A stretch of 64,000 nt of DNA from Sporocytophaga sp. (GCA_024707265.1 JANQAB010000010.1:62001-126000); one strand, 5' to 3'. Shown: positions 43,308-53,846, counted from the stretch's first letter. Translations and numbers: made by a program. The notes: generated by a model from the sequence alone, not told the origin.

Positions 43308-43428
43308 AGAATTTAACAGGAGAGGAGTTTTAAAAAAATTCCTTGCAGCTTATTAAACCAAATATGTTTTAAAATTATAACTTATCTAAGCTAAGCTCAA
43401 TTTCCACACCTCTCTCCTGCCCTTTTCT
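43308..43428. repeat. Short inverted-repeat element B after the SRAP gene
   Basis: It starts TTTAACAGGAGAGGAG and ends CTCTCCTGCCCTTTT, with matching ends to element A at 42338 and a diverged middle. It is non-coding and resembles a small MITE or a paired repeat. Confidence 0.6.
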
Positions 43429-43459
43429 AAAATTTGAATTCTACCTCACTGTAAATTCT

Positions 43460-43704
43460 GCACCGTGGCCTGTCCCCTGAACCATAGCCGTCAACTTAAA
43501 GAATCCTTGCTTGGTCATGTTGAGCTTGCGAAACATCTGAACTTGAAAAAGGATAAAGATTGACCTATCTGGTAGAATCGTTATTTAAATGGTAATCTTA
43601 TTCTAACTATCAGATCCTTCGCATGGCTCAGGATGACACAACAATTGATCGCAGTTTACTTCAATGTTAAGTTGACGGCTATGGTGCAGACATCGGCCCC
43701 TAGC
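43460..43704. repeat. MITE-like element with 'ACCATAGCCGTCAACTTAA' inverted ends
   Basis: Left end ACCATAGCCGTCAACTTAA (near 43480) and right end TTAAGTTGACGGCTATGGT (near 43670) are exact complements. Inside, 'TTGAGCTTGCGAAACATCTG' faces 'CAGATCCTTCGCATGGCTCA', an inner imperfect inverted repeat. A relative lies at 60868-61111. There is no coding capacity. Confidence 0.75.
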
Positions 43705-43952
43705 GCAACTTTTACATTGTCCCAGTTTTCACAAAAGATTACCTGAGCACTTTTGCCTTTGCTTTTAGCGTCTAGATTAACAGTGACATTTTTCAGATTG
43801 GATAACATAGCTAATTCTTTCATAAAAAGAAAAAATTATTGGTTCAACATAATTTTAAAAGTTCTCTCCAAGGATTTAAAAACCTTGGAGTGTTATATCA
43901 AGTCTGGCAGCATCCTCCCAGTTCTTTTACTTTAAGCTTTCCACTTTAAGCT

Positions 43953-44138
43953 CTAAAACGCATTCGTAATCTTCATACTATTCCCCTGTGCCAACAAGTA
44001 AGGCTTGTTCGCAACCATCTGGTAAAACTCAACTGCTATACAAGCAACCAAAGCACTAGTTGCAAACAAAGCAAGAGCTGGATTTAAACCTACACAATTA
44101 AATTGTTTGTTACAGAATAATCTACTACAGACCATCAT
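43953..44138 (-). CDS. Possible small membrane peptide (uncertain)
   Basis: 61 aa, Cys-containing N-terminus and one hydrophobic stretch (NPALALFATSALVACIAVEF). No family is recognised and no good ribosome site is seen. It may be a real short membrane peptide or chance. The rest of 43705-44290 holds only an AAGCTTT-type low-complexity patch near 43930. Confidence 0.25.
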   Translation of the reverse strand: MMVCSRLFCNKQFNCVGLNPALALFATSALVACIAVEFYQMVANKPYLLAQGNSMKITNAF

Positions 44139-44289
44139 GAAAAACAGGTCTTAAATTAATAACAAGTCCAATTTTACAAGGCATTAAAACTAAGAATTAA
44201 AAACAGGCTCACTACATTTTCCTTTTCTATCAATATATTATTTCATAGATTTACATATTCGTTTGGTTCAAAAACAACAATCTGTTGTA

Positions 44290-44452
44290 TTTGATTAAAA
44301 GGGAATCCCGTGTAATTCGGGAGCTATCCCCGTAGCTGTAAATCTGATGTAGCCTTTGCTGCATAAAGTTTCCAATCTGCAAAACCACTGTCCCGATTAG
44401 TCGGGATGGGAAGGTAATTGGAAATCAGAAAAGCCAGAAGACCTGCCTCATG
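44290..44452 (+). ncRNA. Cobalamin (AdoCbl) riboswitch, copy 1
   Basis: Conserved blocks appear in order: 'AAAAGGGAATCCCGTG', 'GGGAGCTATCCCCG', 'TAGCTGTAAATCTGATG', 'ACCACTGTCCCG', and the B12 box 'AGCCAGAAGACCTGCC' (~44433-44448). It would switch off the downstream genes when adenosylcobalamin is plentiful. It lies ~285 nt before the DUF4465/Ig protein at 44735. A GTTTCACT (44456-44463) / AGTGAAAC (44553-44560) long-range pair follows the aptamer and may be part of the expression platform. Confidence 0.93.
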
Positions 44453-44734
44453 AACGTTTCACTACTTGTTTTCGGAGGAAAAACAAAAGTAGGCAGGCAT
44501 CCTATATTCCATTCTGATATAGAATCGTCTTCTTTCTTCTGTCTTACACAGGAGTGAAACTCATTTGTATTTATTCATGAGTAACACTTTAACCATATGA
44601 CAGATAGAGCAATTCATTTGCGTCATATTACAATCGTCTTTTCCAATTTGTGTAACACCTTCGTCAGACTCTCTGTCTGTTCGAAGAGATGGAACTCTTC
44701 AATATCTTCCTTTCCTGATTGCATGCAACTCACC

Positions 44735-46882
44735 ATGTCAATATATAAATACATTCTATTAATTGGTTGTCTGTTGTTATGTCAGATATCAATCATTGCC
44801 CAGCCCTATCCGGAAGAGGCCACACTTCCGGAACATGCCCAATACTATACGCTTGACGTCAACAGCTTTGATAATTTTCTTAACGGTGTATGGAGAGATG
44901 TTTACAACTGGGATTCCGGGAAAGAAGCCGTAGATCATACAGGAAGGGTAATAGGCGGCTGGAAACAATTATATCAGGACAACATCGTCTTTGATCATTA
45001 TACTGAGTATGGTGGCAGCTGGGAAGGCTTTTGTGTATCAAACAGAGATTTTGCCTATCAAAGACCTGATCCGTTGAATCAGTTTACCGCTACCACTCTT
45101 GGCGGAAAAGATGGTATCGGAAAACCATATTTAGTCGCTTATTACGGATGGGCTAGTAACAGAGAGAATTCCTGCCGTCTGTGGCTGAATGATGGAATAC
45201 CTTGTGAAGCCGCAGGAATGTATGTTACCAATACATATTATAACTATCTTTCTCTTCTGAGTGGCAGTGGTCTTTCCAGAGCGTTTGTTAAAGGAGACTG
45301 GTTCTTGTTAAGCGCCTATGGCTATGATGAAACCGGAAGTCATACAGGTTCTTCGGAATTATATCTTGCTGATTATCGCTCAGAAAACCCTGATGAACAT
45401 TATATCATTAATGATTGGAGATGGTTTGATTTATCAGCTTTAGGAAAAATCACTTCTGTTGAGTTTATCCTTACATCAAGCGACAACTCTGAGTATGGGA
45501 TGAACACCCCCTCCTATTTTTGCATGGATAAATTTACCTTATCACTCGTTTCTGTTAAAGACCACCCTCAGGAACAAACCGTATGTGAAAATGACAGCGC
45601 TATTTTTCATGCCAGGATAGCAGGAAGCGATTATTACAATTCTGCTTTAAAAGACTATGTACCCAGGCTTCAATGGAGAAAGGACAGCATTGATATTCCC
45701 GGTGCTAACGACACAACGCTGGTCATCTATCCATGTAAAAAAAGCGACGAAGGTAGATATAGCTGTTATGCTATCAGCGAATATCAGACTGAAGCATATA
45801 GCGTCATATATAATGATGAATATTATAAGGCTGAAGTTCTTTCCGAGGTAGCTCACCTTACGGTATTGAATACACCTCAAATAACGCAACACCCATTAAC
45901 TCAAAATGTAGTTATCAATGAAGATATTTCTCTGAGTATCGGTCATAGAGGGGATATCATTTCCTGCCAATGGTATAAGGACGGACAGAAACTGGAACAA
46001 GCGACTAACGAAACCTTACTCATCCCAAGCGCACAGTATGCTGATTCAGGAAACTATCATTGCATCATCTATTATCAGTGTGGAGAAATTCAAAGTCACA
46101 AGGCAAAGCTGAATATAAAAGACCTTCCTCCTGCCATTCACGAGCCCCCCAGAGACACCATAATATGCGAAGGTGAAACATTGATACTGAATATCGGGGC
46201 ATCTGGTTCTTCTTTAAAATACCAATGGATGAAGGGGAATCTTGAATTATCCGGAGAAACTAATCCTCAGCTTCTATTAAAAGACATTACCTCAGATTGG
46301 GGGGACAATTATTCATGTATAGTAAGTAATAGCAACGGACGTGTAATTTCATCTTCTGTGAAGATTGCAGTCACAGCCGGACCAAAAATTACCATACAAC
46401 CAAAACCTGCTTCAGTGGAGAAGGATAATAACATTACACTTTCTATTGTTGCACAGGGAGCCGGACTCAGCTATCAATGGTTCAAAGAAGGTCAAACAAT
46501 TCCAGACTCCAATAAGGGAACTCTGATACTTGGCAATGTAACTGAAAGCGATGAAGGATTCTATTATTGCTCCATTCAGAGTGCATGTGGCACAGAAATC
46601 AGTGATTCTGTCAAGGTTTCAGTTTATGAATCGTCTGTCATATATCCTAACCCTTGTGAAATAACAAGGGAGCTATACTTCAAAGGATATGAAGGTTATA
46701 CTTTCACCATCATCACCGGACATGGACAAGAGCTTCATTCTTTTCCAATCCGCTCTCCTCTTCAAAGTATAATATGGCCATATCAGGCGTCTTACTATAC
46801 ACTGAAAGGTGAAAAAGACATAGAAAATGCAGACGGGAGCAAAAACCATATAACCATCTATAAAAAAATTATAATACGATAA
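44735..46882 (+). CDS. Secreted DUF4465 + Ig-like repeat protein, T9SS cargo, B12-riboswitch controlled
   Basis: 715 aa. I chose ATG 44735 because it begins a clean signal peptide (YILLIGCLLLCQISIIAQ); the frame extends upstream to 44597 without support. A DUF4465 domain (~40-260: 'HTGRVIGGWKQLYQD', 'VAYYGWASNRENSC', 'YLADYRSENPDEHYIINDWR', 'FDLSALGKITSVEF') is followed by four Ig-like domains, each with 'xxYQWxKxG' and 'SDxGxYxCxI'. It ends with a short C-terminal sorting-like region (YPNPCEITRELYFKGYEG). DUF4465 proteins are repeatedly found in B12-riboswitch loci of Bacteroidetes next to btuB (from memory). It is probably a surface-exposed protein that captures or presents corrinoids; not proven. 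Confidence 0.85.
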   Translation: MSIYKYILLIGCLLLCQISIIAQPYPEEATLPEHAQYYTLDVNSFDNFLNGVWRDVYNWDSGKEAVDHTGRVIGGWKQLYQDNIVFDHYTEYGGSWEGFCVSNRDFAYQRPDPLNQFTATTLGGKDGIGKPYLVAYYGWASNRENSCRLWLNDGIPCEAAGMYVTNTYYNYLSLLSGSGLSRAFVKGDWFLLSAYGYDETGSHTGSSELYLADYRSENPDEHYIINDWRWFDLSALGKITSVEFILTSSDNSEYGMNTPSYFCMDKFTLSLVSVKDHPQEQTVCENDSAIFHARIAGSDYYNSALKDYVPRLQWRKDSIDIPGANDTTLVIYPCKKSDEGRYSCYAISEYQTEAYSVIYNDEYYKAEVLSEVAHLTVLNTPQITQHPLTQNVVINEDISLSIGHRGDIISCQWYKDGQKLEQATNETLLIPSAQYADSGNYHCIIYYQCGEIQSHKAKLNIKDLPPAIHEPPRDTIICEGETLILNIGASGSSLKYQWMKGNLELSGETNPQLLLKDITSDWGDNYSCIVSNSNGRVISSSVKIAVTAGPKITIQPKPASVEKDNNITLSIVAQGAGLSYQWFKEGQTIPDSNKGTLILGNVTESDEGFYYCSIQSACGTEISDSVKVSVYESSVIYPNPCEITRELYFKGYEGYTFTIITGHGQELHSFPIRSPLQSIIWPYQASYYTLKGEKDIENADGSKNHITIYKKIIIR

Positions 46883-46955
46883 ATTATAACGCAAATTAAT
46901 CTATATCCTTTGTTTTAGTCATCGAATATGATGACCAGTTTTTAAAGTAATGTTT

Positions 46956-49900
46956 ATGAAAAAGAAAAAATGTTTTCGTCCTTGGGCTGCTTTTAAGTTG
47001 TCAGCTTTCCTTTGGGCAAAGCAAATGGGCAAACCGGGTACTCGAATTTCTACCCGCACCCGGACAGTTTACCAACGAGAAAGCTTACCCCGCTTATACT
47101 CCAGGAGATGATGCTGTAAGCATGGCAGAAAAAGCAACTGACATCCTTAAAAAAAATGCTTCATCCGGTACAGGGGACAACATGTCCACCATTTCCCTCG
47201 GCGCTTATGGCGGATATATTATTGTAGGTTTTGATCATTCCATTCTGAACAAACCATATGCCTATGATTTCAAAATTCATGGAAACTGGTTTGACGGTAA
47301 TGCAGAATCAGGAATTGTCATGGTATCTAAAGATGAGAACAAAAACGGGATTGCAGACGATGCCTGGTATGAAATAGCCGGATCAGAATATTACAATCCT
47401 GGTACCATACATCAATATGAAATCCGGTATGAAAAACCAAATCCCTTAAACGGAAATGTTAAATGGACCGATAATCAGGGAAACAGCGGTTATGTATTAA
47501 GGAATACCTTTCACTTGCAGGAATCTTATTATCCATTATGGTTTGACGGGGATAAACTTATATTTAAAGGTACCAGACTCCAATCCAATGCATGGAACAG
47601 TGCTTTACCTCCTCAGCAATACTGGCGTTCGGAAGCTTTTGCATGGGGGTATGCGGATAATCAGGGCAATGGCGGAGAGCTGACTAACTTTGATATCGAA
47701 TGGGCGGTGGATGTGAAAGGCAACAGAGTAAAGCTGGATCAGGTAGATTTCATAAAAGTATACACTGCTTTAATTCAGGATGCAGGCTGGCTTGGGGAAA
47801 CCTCCTCAGAGTTCTCCCATGCCGAAGATTTACACCCTGAATATGTGTTCCCTCCGACCTTTAAAAGTGATGTACACATTGTCAAAAATCTTCCTGGTTT
47901 ACCAAAGGATTCCTACTGGACTGGTAACTCTCACTCTTCATTCTCTGATGACACAGTAACCTTCAATTCATTATTTGACGGGTCATTATTAAAAGACGGA
48001 TTTACTTATACCAATCAGTCTTCAGGCCCATATGCATCTGCTTCAGGAAAAGGATCGGCAGGAAATAACAAGAATTATATTATGGGTACAACTGATGTTA
48101 CCACAATTGCAGTAACCGGCAGGACAATCACTTTTAATGACGGATTGCCACATGGCCTGGAAGGAGTTTATGTGAACAATACTTTCTCTACGGCTTCATA
48201 CCTTCAGTCTTTAATGCGTAAAGGTGATTATGTAAAATTAGTGGCTACCGGATACGATGCTTCAGGCAATCCAACAGGAACCAAAGCGGAATTCAGATTG
48301 GCTGACTATTCATTAACCAACAGCGTGATGCATTATATCGTCGAAGACTGGTGCTGGATGGACCTCACAACGCTGGGAAGTGTATCCTCTTTCTCCTTCA
48401 GCTTTCAGACGAACAGACCTGAAATCATACCTGCTTCTTTTTGTCTGGATCAATTAGTAATGGATATCTTGCCTGTCGCTATACAACCTGTTGGAAATCC
48501 CAATGGCACACCGAAAATTTGTAGCGGAGAACCTTATAAACTATCAACTCTGGGTGTCGGTACAAGTCTTAGCTACCAATGGTTTAAAAACAATGTAGCG
48601 ATCGAAGGAGCAAATTCACCTGACTTAGATATACCATCTGCTCAGGTAAGCGATAACGGTATGTATTTTTGTCAGATCAGCAATGGTCTGAATCAGGCAA
48701 GAACCAAAGAGGTTCCCCTAGTAGTATACCAGACTTCTCAGTTTACTTTAGACCTGGCTCCCGGAAGTGTGGAAGTACCCAAAACCGAAATTGTAAACAT
48801 ATCAGTAAAAGCCATAGGCGAAAATCTAAGCTATCAATGGTATAAAGGTACAACGCTGATAGCTCCTGCATTGAATTCCACTTCAAGAAATCCTGATCTG
48901 ATACCGGCTCCTTACGGTTTTTTAGGAGAGCATAATGGAGCTTACTCTTGCAGAATTACAGGTACATGCGGCAATCTGACAAGTGCCGCTGTAACATACA
49001 CTGCAATAGACAATCCAAATCTTCCTATACTGCAACTTACCAAGCAACCTAAAGATACCACTGTATGCTACGGAACCACCGTTTCTCTACAAGTAGCAGC
49101 GAATGCAGCGACTGGTTTCACTTGGCAGCAAGCCGCCACAACAGGGGCATTTTCTACCATTCCTAATTCTCATAGCACCGGATTTGCCAATCCTAAAATT
49201 GATGTATACAACCGGGTGGCAGACATGGATTACCGCTGCATGGTAAAACAGGATGCAACTATTTTATATTCAGACACGATAAAAGTTTTTGTGGTACAGA
49301 AGTTATCGTTTATTAAACCTGCAACTATTGCCCATCAGGGCAGCTATACAGCCATTCAGTACAAACCTTTGGAGATGGAGGTTTCTGCCCTGGACTTTAC
49401 TCCTGATTCTTATCAGTGGTACTACAAAGGAGCATCTGATGCCAATTACATTAAATTATCCAACGAGATAACTGCCGCTTATACACTTCCTTATGTATTA
49501 CCTGCAGACGCTGGAAAATACAGATGTGAAGTAAAAGGTTCAGCAGGAACAAGTTTAATTGAATATACATTAACCGTGACCTCAAGTATAGCCAGAGCTC
49601 CTGTTATATATTCATATACAAATACAGGAAGCAGTGGTTCAAAACGTGAATCCGGACTATTCTCTCCTGGTGAAAAAGCTTTTATCAACACACAGGTGCA
49701 AACCACAGGTGGTTTTACGTTTAAATGGTATAAAGATGGGGTAGAAATAATTATCCCTGAAGACAATTTACTTAAAGCTGGCGATGACCTGATCAGTGAA
49801 GATGGTTACTGGACTAAAAACAATGCGATCTGGTATCTGTATATTAAAAATGTTCAGGAGACACATGCGGGGGAATATGTCCTTGAGACAACAGACCCTA

Positions 49901-51492
49901 ATGGAGTTAAAGAACGTTCTATTCCTGTTCGTATCGTTGTGAATCCGAAGAAACCTGAGATTACAAATACGCTTGTTGATAACACTGTAACAGAGGACGC
50001 TATCGTTTCATTCAAAGTTGAAGCGGATGGAAAAGGTTTTACGCCTTCTTATCAGTGGTACCATAATGGTGTAGCTGTAATGGGAGGCACAAAATCTCCG
50101 TATGTTTCCCAGGGACCTGACAAAGCTGAATTTGCATTCAGCGCCAAACCATCAATGGCCGGAACATATTATTGCATTATAACAACACCGGGAGGCAGTG
50201 ATACAAGCAATGTTGTAAATTTAACAGTAAATCCAAAGGTTCGAATTGTACATCACCCTTCCGATCAGATTGTCGTAGATGGTGGTAAAGCTACATTTAC
50301 CATTATCGCTGAAGGGACTGATTTAACTTATCAGTGGAAGAAAGACGGAAAAAACATAGAGGATGCAAGCAAGGCTGTATTGGTAATTAATACTGCAAGC
50401 ATTGCAGATGAAGGCGAATATACCTGCATTGTTAGTTCCTCCGGCTTAGCTGATGCTGAAAGTGGTATTGCTGGTTTAGGTGTTATTTCGGTTCCGATGA
50501 TCAGCGGTAATGTCATCTGTTCAAAAGAAAACTCAACGATACTCAAAGTCCAGTCAGAAATTAAACCTGTTCAGGTTCGTTATCAGTGGTATAAAGATGG
50601 AAAAAGTATTGCAGGCGCTACTTATAACTGGATTAATATCTCCAATGCTCAGGCAGATACAAGTTCATATTATTGCATAATTAGTAATGGGACAAATGGA
50701 GAAAGCGCTCCTGTAGTCCTTGTAAAAGCAAGTCCATCCATTATAAATGATTTAAACTCCGAACTTACTGTTGCAGAAAACACTCCATTCTCTTTAATAA
50801 TCGATGCAGAAGGTCAGACACTGAACTACCAGTGGTTTAAGGATGAAGCTGAATTTTCACATACTAATAATAGATTAAATTTACCATCCGACTACTCTGA
50901 CAGAGGTATTTATTATTGCAAAATATCTAATGCATGCGGTAATATTTTAAGTAAAAAGATTACAGTAAACATAAACTTACTGGCTCCTGAAATCACAGAT
51001 CAGACCGGCCTTGCCACTGTAAACGAAGGAGAAAGTATAACCTTCGAAGTTACTGCGAAGGGTACAAATATTGAGTACCAGTGGTATAAAGACGGAGTTT
51101 TACTTAAAAACAAAAATCTCAATTCTTTGGAAATTTCCTCTGCAACAAAAGAAGATGAAGGCAGTTATGTGTGCGAAGTAAAGAATACAGGTGGGAAACT
51201 GAACAGTGAACCAATTGCTTTATCTGTTGTTATTATAACATCAATAAATGGACAGGGCGGAGAATTTGCAATTTCAGCATTCCCTAATCCCGCAAATGAT
51301 TTTATTACTATTAATGCTGCAAAAGATGATCATATCGAAATAGTAGATTTGCTTGGTAAGACAGTCAGCAGTTGTGCAATGAATAGCTGGCAGAAAACAA
51401 TTTCTTTAGAAACCTTGACTGATGGCTTCTATGTTATCAGAGTTCAAAATGAAAAGGGAGTAAAAAGTATTGGTTTTGTAAAAAGAAAATAA
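46956..51492 (+). CDS. Very large surface protein: corrinoid-locus N-domain + DUF4465 + ~10 Ig-like domains + T9SS signal
   Basis: About 1511 aa. Removing one A from the A6 run at 46965-46970 joins the ATG at 46956 to a signal peptide (VFVLGLLLSCQLSFGQ) and the long frame. The N-terminal ~250 aa ('SLGAYGGYIIVGFDHSI', 'SGIVMVSKDENKNGIADDAW', 'YEIAGSEYYNPGTIHQYEI') match a domain I recall from cell-surface proteins beside btuB in Bacteroides. A DUF4465 domain follows (~300-490), then about ten Ig-like domains with 'SYQWFKN', 'TYQWKKDGKNIEDA' and 'YQWYKDGVLLK' type cores. A T9SS C-terminal domain ('ISAFPNPANDFITINA', 'DGFYVIRVQNEKG') anchors or exports it. It is 73 bp after the 44735 gene, so the two share the riboswitch. 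Confidence 0.87.
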
Positions 51493-51516
51493 AACCAGTC
51501 AATCTTTATATTTCAG

Positions 51517-51556
51517 GAACGTCATCGTATCATTATGCAATGACGTTTCTTTTTTT
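51517..51556 (+). terminator. Intrinsic terminator after the B12 surface-protein pair
   Basis: GAACGTCAT pairs with ATGACGTTTC over a 14-base loop and is followed by T7. This closes the plus-strand unit 44735-51492. Confidence 0.85.
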
Positions 51557-51753
51557 AAGTATTAAATATTTGATTAATGATACATCAAATTTTTTCTAAT
51601 TTCCTTTTGATATTTTAAAGTTAGAATAAGGGAATTTGAATTCATTTCCCCGAAATATAATTTAATACTATTAACTCAATCAAGATTGTGCAAGCCGGAC
51701 ATATAATATTCTTCATGCCAATTGAAATGTCAAGAAGTATATAATTCTTATAT

Positions 51754-51801
51754 AAAAATTACTCCAAGCCTCATCTTCAAATTGGATTGGAGTAATTTTT
51801 G
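51754..51801 (-). terminator. Terminator of the convergent DUF4465 gene
   Basis: AAAAATTACTCCAA and TTGGAGTAATTTTT are inverted over a ~15-base loop, with A/T runs on both sides. It works in both directions; it lies just past the stop of the minus-strand gene. Confidence 0.8.
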
Positions 51802-51806
51802 ATTTA

Positions 51807-53066
51807 CTACTCTTTAATAAACTTTTCTGTTCTGATCTTATCCTGATAGATAACCTTGATTGTATACAACCCAGATTGAAGCGTTTCAATAGAAATCATT
51901 TCTTTATCAGAAGCAATGATTCCTGAAGATTTAACTTTGCCGTTTAAATCAATGAATTCATATCTGGAACCTCTGGGAGCATTAAGGGTTACGCCGGATG
52001 CTGCCGGATTAGGTGATACTGAAAATGTAAAATCAGCAATATTCGAATCAAATCCTGAATTGTTATTTCTAAGACCTCCGCCTTCTATCGGGAACCAGTC
52101 ATGGCTGTTGTCAGTAGCATTACATGTTCCACAGCCTGTCGTACCAACTTTGATGCCGTCAAGTAAAAAATACATAGGAGTATTCGGGCCATAAATACCT
52201 ACATCTGTAGTTACCAATTCAAACTCTAGAGATGTGACGGAACCAAGAGACGAAAGATTCACCCACTTCCAGGCATCAACGATATAAGCATTTGTCGGTC
52301 CTCTGAAATCAGCTAAGTAATAATCAACGGTTCCGGTAAGAGTGGATCCGTTGTAACCTTTAATAACAAGCTTAAAGTAATCACCAAGTTCAAAAGCATC
52401 TGCGAAACCATCTCCGCAAGTGATGGACTTATATACATAGGCATTGTTTGTAACATATAAACCACATAATGTTTTCGCTGACTCCAGTGAAATCTTACAA
52501 TGGTTCACAGGAAAATAGGAAGCATTATATCCATAATATGCTACACCATAAGGATCTGTAGCACCTGATACTCCTCCACCTGTGATTGAAGAGAACTGAC
52601 TTTCAAGACCATTACAAGGATCTGAACAGTCTATGTCGCAAGGAAAAGTAGTTGTTTTACTTACAGTAAATCCATCCCAATAGCTCATGGGAGCCCAGGA
52701 ATTGTCTGCGTAGTGTGTAAAATTAAGACATCCTTCACTGAAGTTAAGAAATCCTCCTGAATATACAGGATCAGGAGTAGTTTCATCATATGTATGTACC
52801 CAAACGGAATCAGTACCATATACACTTACGTATTGCTTGTCCGGACTATAGTTATTAAAGTTGATAGTACTGCATGACGGACAAGAACGCTTTTGCTTGC
52901 TCACTCCTACAGATCCTGAAGGTAATATTGGTTTATTGGTTGGCTGTTGCCCTCCTTGAATACCGAGAGCTTTCCTTACATAAAATGCTTCGGGTCTTTG
53001 AGCCAGCGCATTGTGTGTAACAAATGTTGCAAGTGCAACGATGATCATTAGAATGTTCTTTTTCAT
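51807..53066 (-). CDS. Secreted DUF4465 protein with T9SS sorting domain, B12-riboswitch controlled
   Basis: 419 aa with a signal peptide (ILMIIVALATFVTHNALAQ). The Cys-rich linker 'KRSCPSCSTINF' is followed by the DUF4465 domain (~95-310: 'MSYWDGFTVSKTT', 'DPYGVAYYGYNASYFP', 'CGLYVTNNAYVY', 'YLADFRGPTNAYIVDAWKW'). The T9SS domain ('FSVSPNPAASGVTLNAP', 'SGLYTIKVIYQDKI') ends it. It is the minimal form of the architecture shared with the two large proteins it converges on. A cobalamin riboswitch (53470-53625, minus) precedes it. Likely a surface corrinoid-binding or accessory protein of a B12 uptake system; btuB itself is not in this window. Confidence 0.88.
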   Translation of the reverse strand: MKKNILMIIVALATFVTHNALAQRPEAFYVRKALGIQGGQQPTNKPILPSGSVGVSKQKRSCPSCSTINFNNYSPDKQYVSVYGTDSVWVHTYDETTPDPVYSGGFLNFSEGCLNFTHYADNSWAPMSYWDGFTVSKTTTFPCDIDCSDPCNGLESQFSSITGGGVSGATDPYGVAYYGYNASYFPVNHCKISLESAKTLCGLYVTNNAYVYKSITCGDGFADAFELGDYFKLVIKGYNGSTLTGTVDYYLADFRGPTNAYIVDAWKWVNLSSLGSVTSLEFELVTTDVGIYGPNTPMYFLLDGIKVGTTGCGTCNATDNSHDWFPIEGGGLRNNNSGFDSNIADFTFSVSPNPAASGVTLNAPRGSRYEFIDLNGKVKSSGIIASDKEMISIETLQSGLYTIKVIYQDKIRTEKFIKE

Positions 53067-53469
53067 CTTAAATAGTTGGTTTATAATTATTGGTTAAAAG
53101 CGATTGCAAAGAGTTGACTAAATCTTATTAGTGTTGACAATAAATAAAGGGGCTAATGCCCAACACCAGATTTTAATCTTGTTCAGTTTGAGGATACTTC
53201 GGGAAATAATAGGAAGACTTTGGTAAGAGGCTAAATGAAGATATAAACATATTAATGTTAGCCTCACTATAAAAAAGGAGTGAAAGGAATTGAAATACTT
53301 AAAGAATCCTAATGCTTTCATGTTCAGGTAAACTCAGATTAAAATAATACAAACGAGTTTCACCTTTGCAAATGCAAATGAAAGCCAGATTACCTAGTAA
53401 TATAGGTTAAATGATACAGACCTGACTGTCGCTTTCTTTCCTCCGAAAAAAACGAGTGAAACCATCAAA
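53067..53469. other. 5' leader between riboswitch 2 and the DUF4465 gene
   Basis: About 400 bp without a gene. It carries a long-range pair on the minus strand (GTTTCAC near 53462-53456 with GTGAAAC near 53363-53357), matching the one after riboswitch 1. It also holds the palindrome TTTGCAAATGCAAA (53365-53378), similar in form to the TTTACAAATGTAAA sites. Confidence 0.5.
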
Positions 53470-53625
53470 AGGCAGGTCTTCTGGCTTATCCGATTTTCAA
53501 ATACCTTCCCATCCCGACAAATCGGGACAGTGGTCTTGCAGTTTGAAAAAATTTATGCAGCCAATGCTACATCGGATTTACAGCTACGGGGATAGCTCCC
53601 GGTTTACACGGGATTCCCTTTTAAT
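53470..53625 (-). ncRNA. Cobalamin (AdoCbl) riboswitch, copy 2
   Basis: The reverse complement reads 'AAAAGGGAATCCCGTGTAAA', 'GGGAGCTATCCCCG', 'TAGCTGTAAATCCGATG', 'ACCACTGTCCCG', and the B12 box 'AGCCAGAAGACCTGCC'. It is closely similar to copy 1 over its whole length, and points at the 53066 gene. The two riboswitches face each other across ~9 kb. Confidence 0.93.
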
Positions 53626-53699
53626 CAATACTCAAAAGAAAATTGAGCTTGAACCATTTGATTGCCTAAAAGTAAAAAAATAAAATTAAATAAAAGTAT

Positions 53700-53830
53700 T
53701 TTTTTTAAGCGGAAAGCTGAAAGCACAAAGCGAAAAGTTTTCATTCGCATATTTTAATTTTAAGCTTTAAACTTTCTGCTTATAGCTTTTTTTTACTTTA
53801 AGCTTTCCGCTTTGAGCTTTAAGCTTTTTT
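53700..53830. repeat. AAGCTTT-type low-complexity repeat
   Basis: Repeated 'AAGCTTTMMRC' words (for example TTTAAGCTTTAAACTTT, CTTTAAGCTTTCCGC, GAGCTTTAAGC) fill this patch. Similar patches lie at 16961-16990, 34350-34410 and 43930-43955, always at gene ends. Confidence 0.7.
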
Positions 53831-53838
53831 CTTATCTT
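53811..53838 (+). promoter_or_regulatory. Bacteroidetes-type promoter for the structured RNA
   Basis: TTTG, then 18 bases, then TATCTTTG (matching TAnnTTTG). The spacing and both boxes fit the phylum consensus. Transcription would start near 53845. Confidence 0.6.
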
Positions 53839-53846
53839 TGCCCCGT

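Noticed and set aside
43753-43935. 60-aa open frame after the MITE-like element
   Set aside because: No ribosome site, no recognisable protein features, and adjacent to repeat DNA.
44597-44734. N-terminal 46-aa extension of the DUF4465/Ig protein
   Set aside because: The extension has no conservation-like features, while ATG 44735 starts a textbook signal peptide.
53456-53683. 75-aa open frame on the plus strand
   Set aside because: It is the antisense of cobalamin riboswitch 2.
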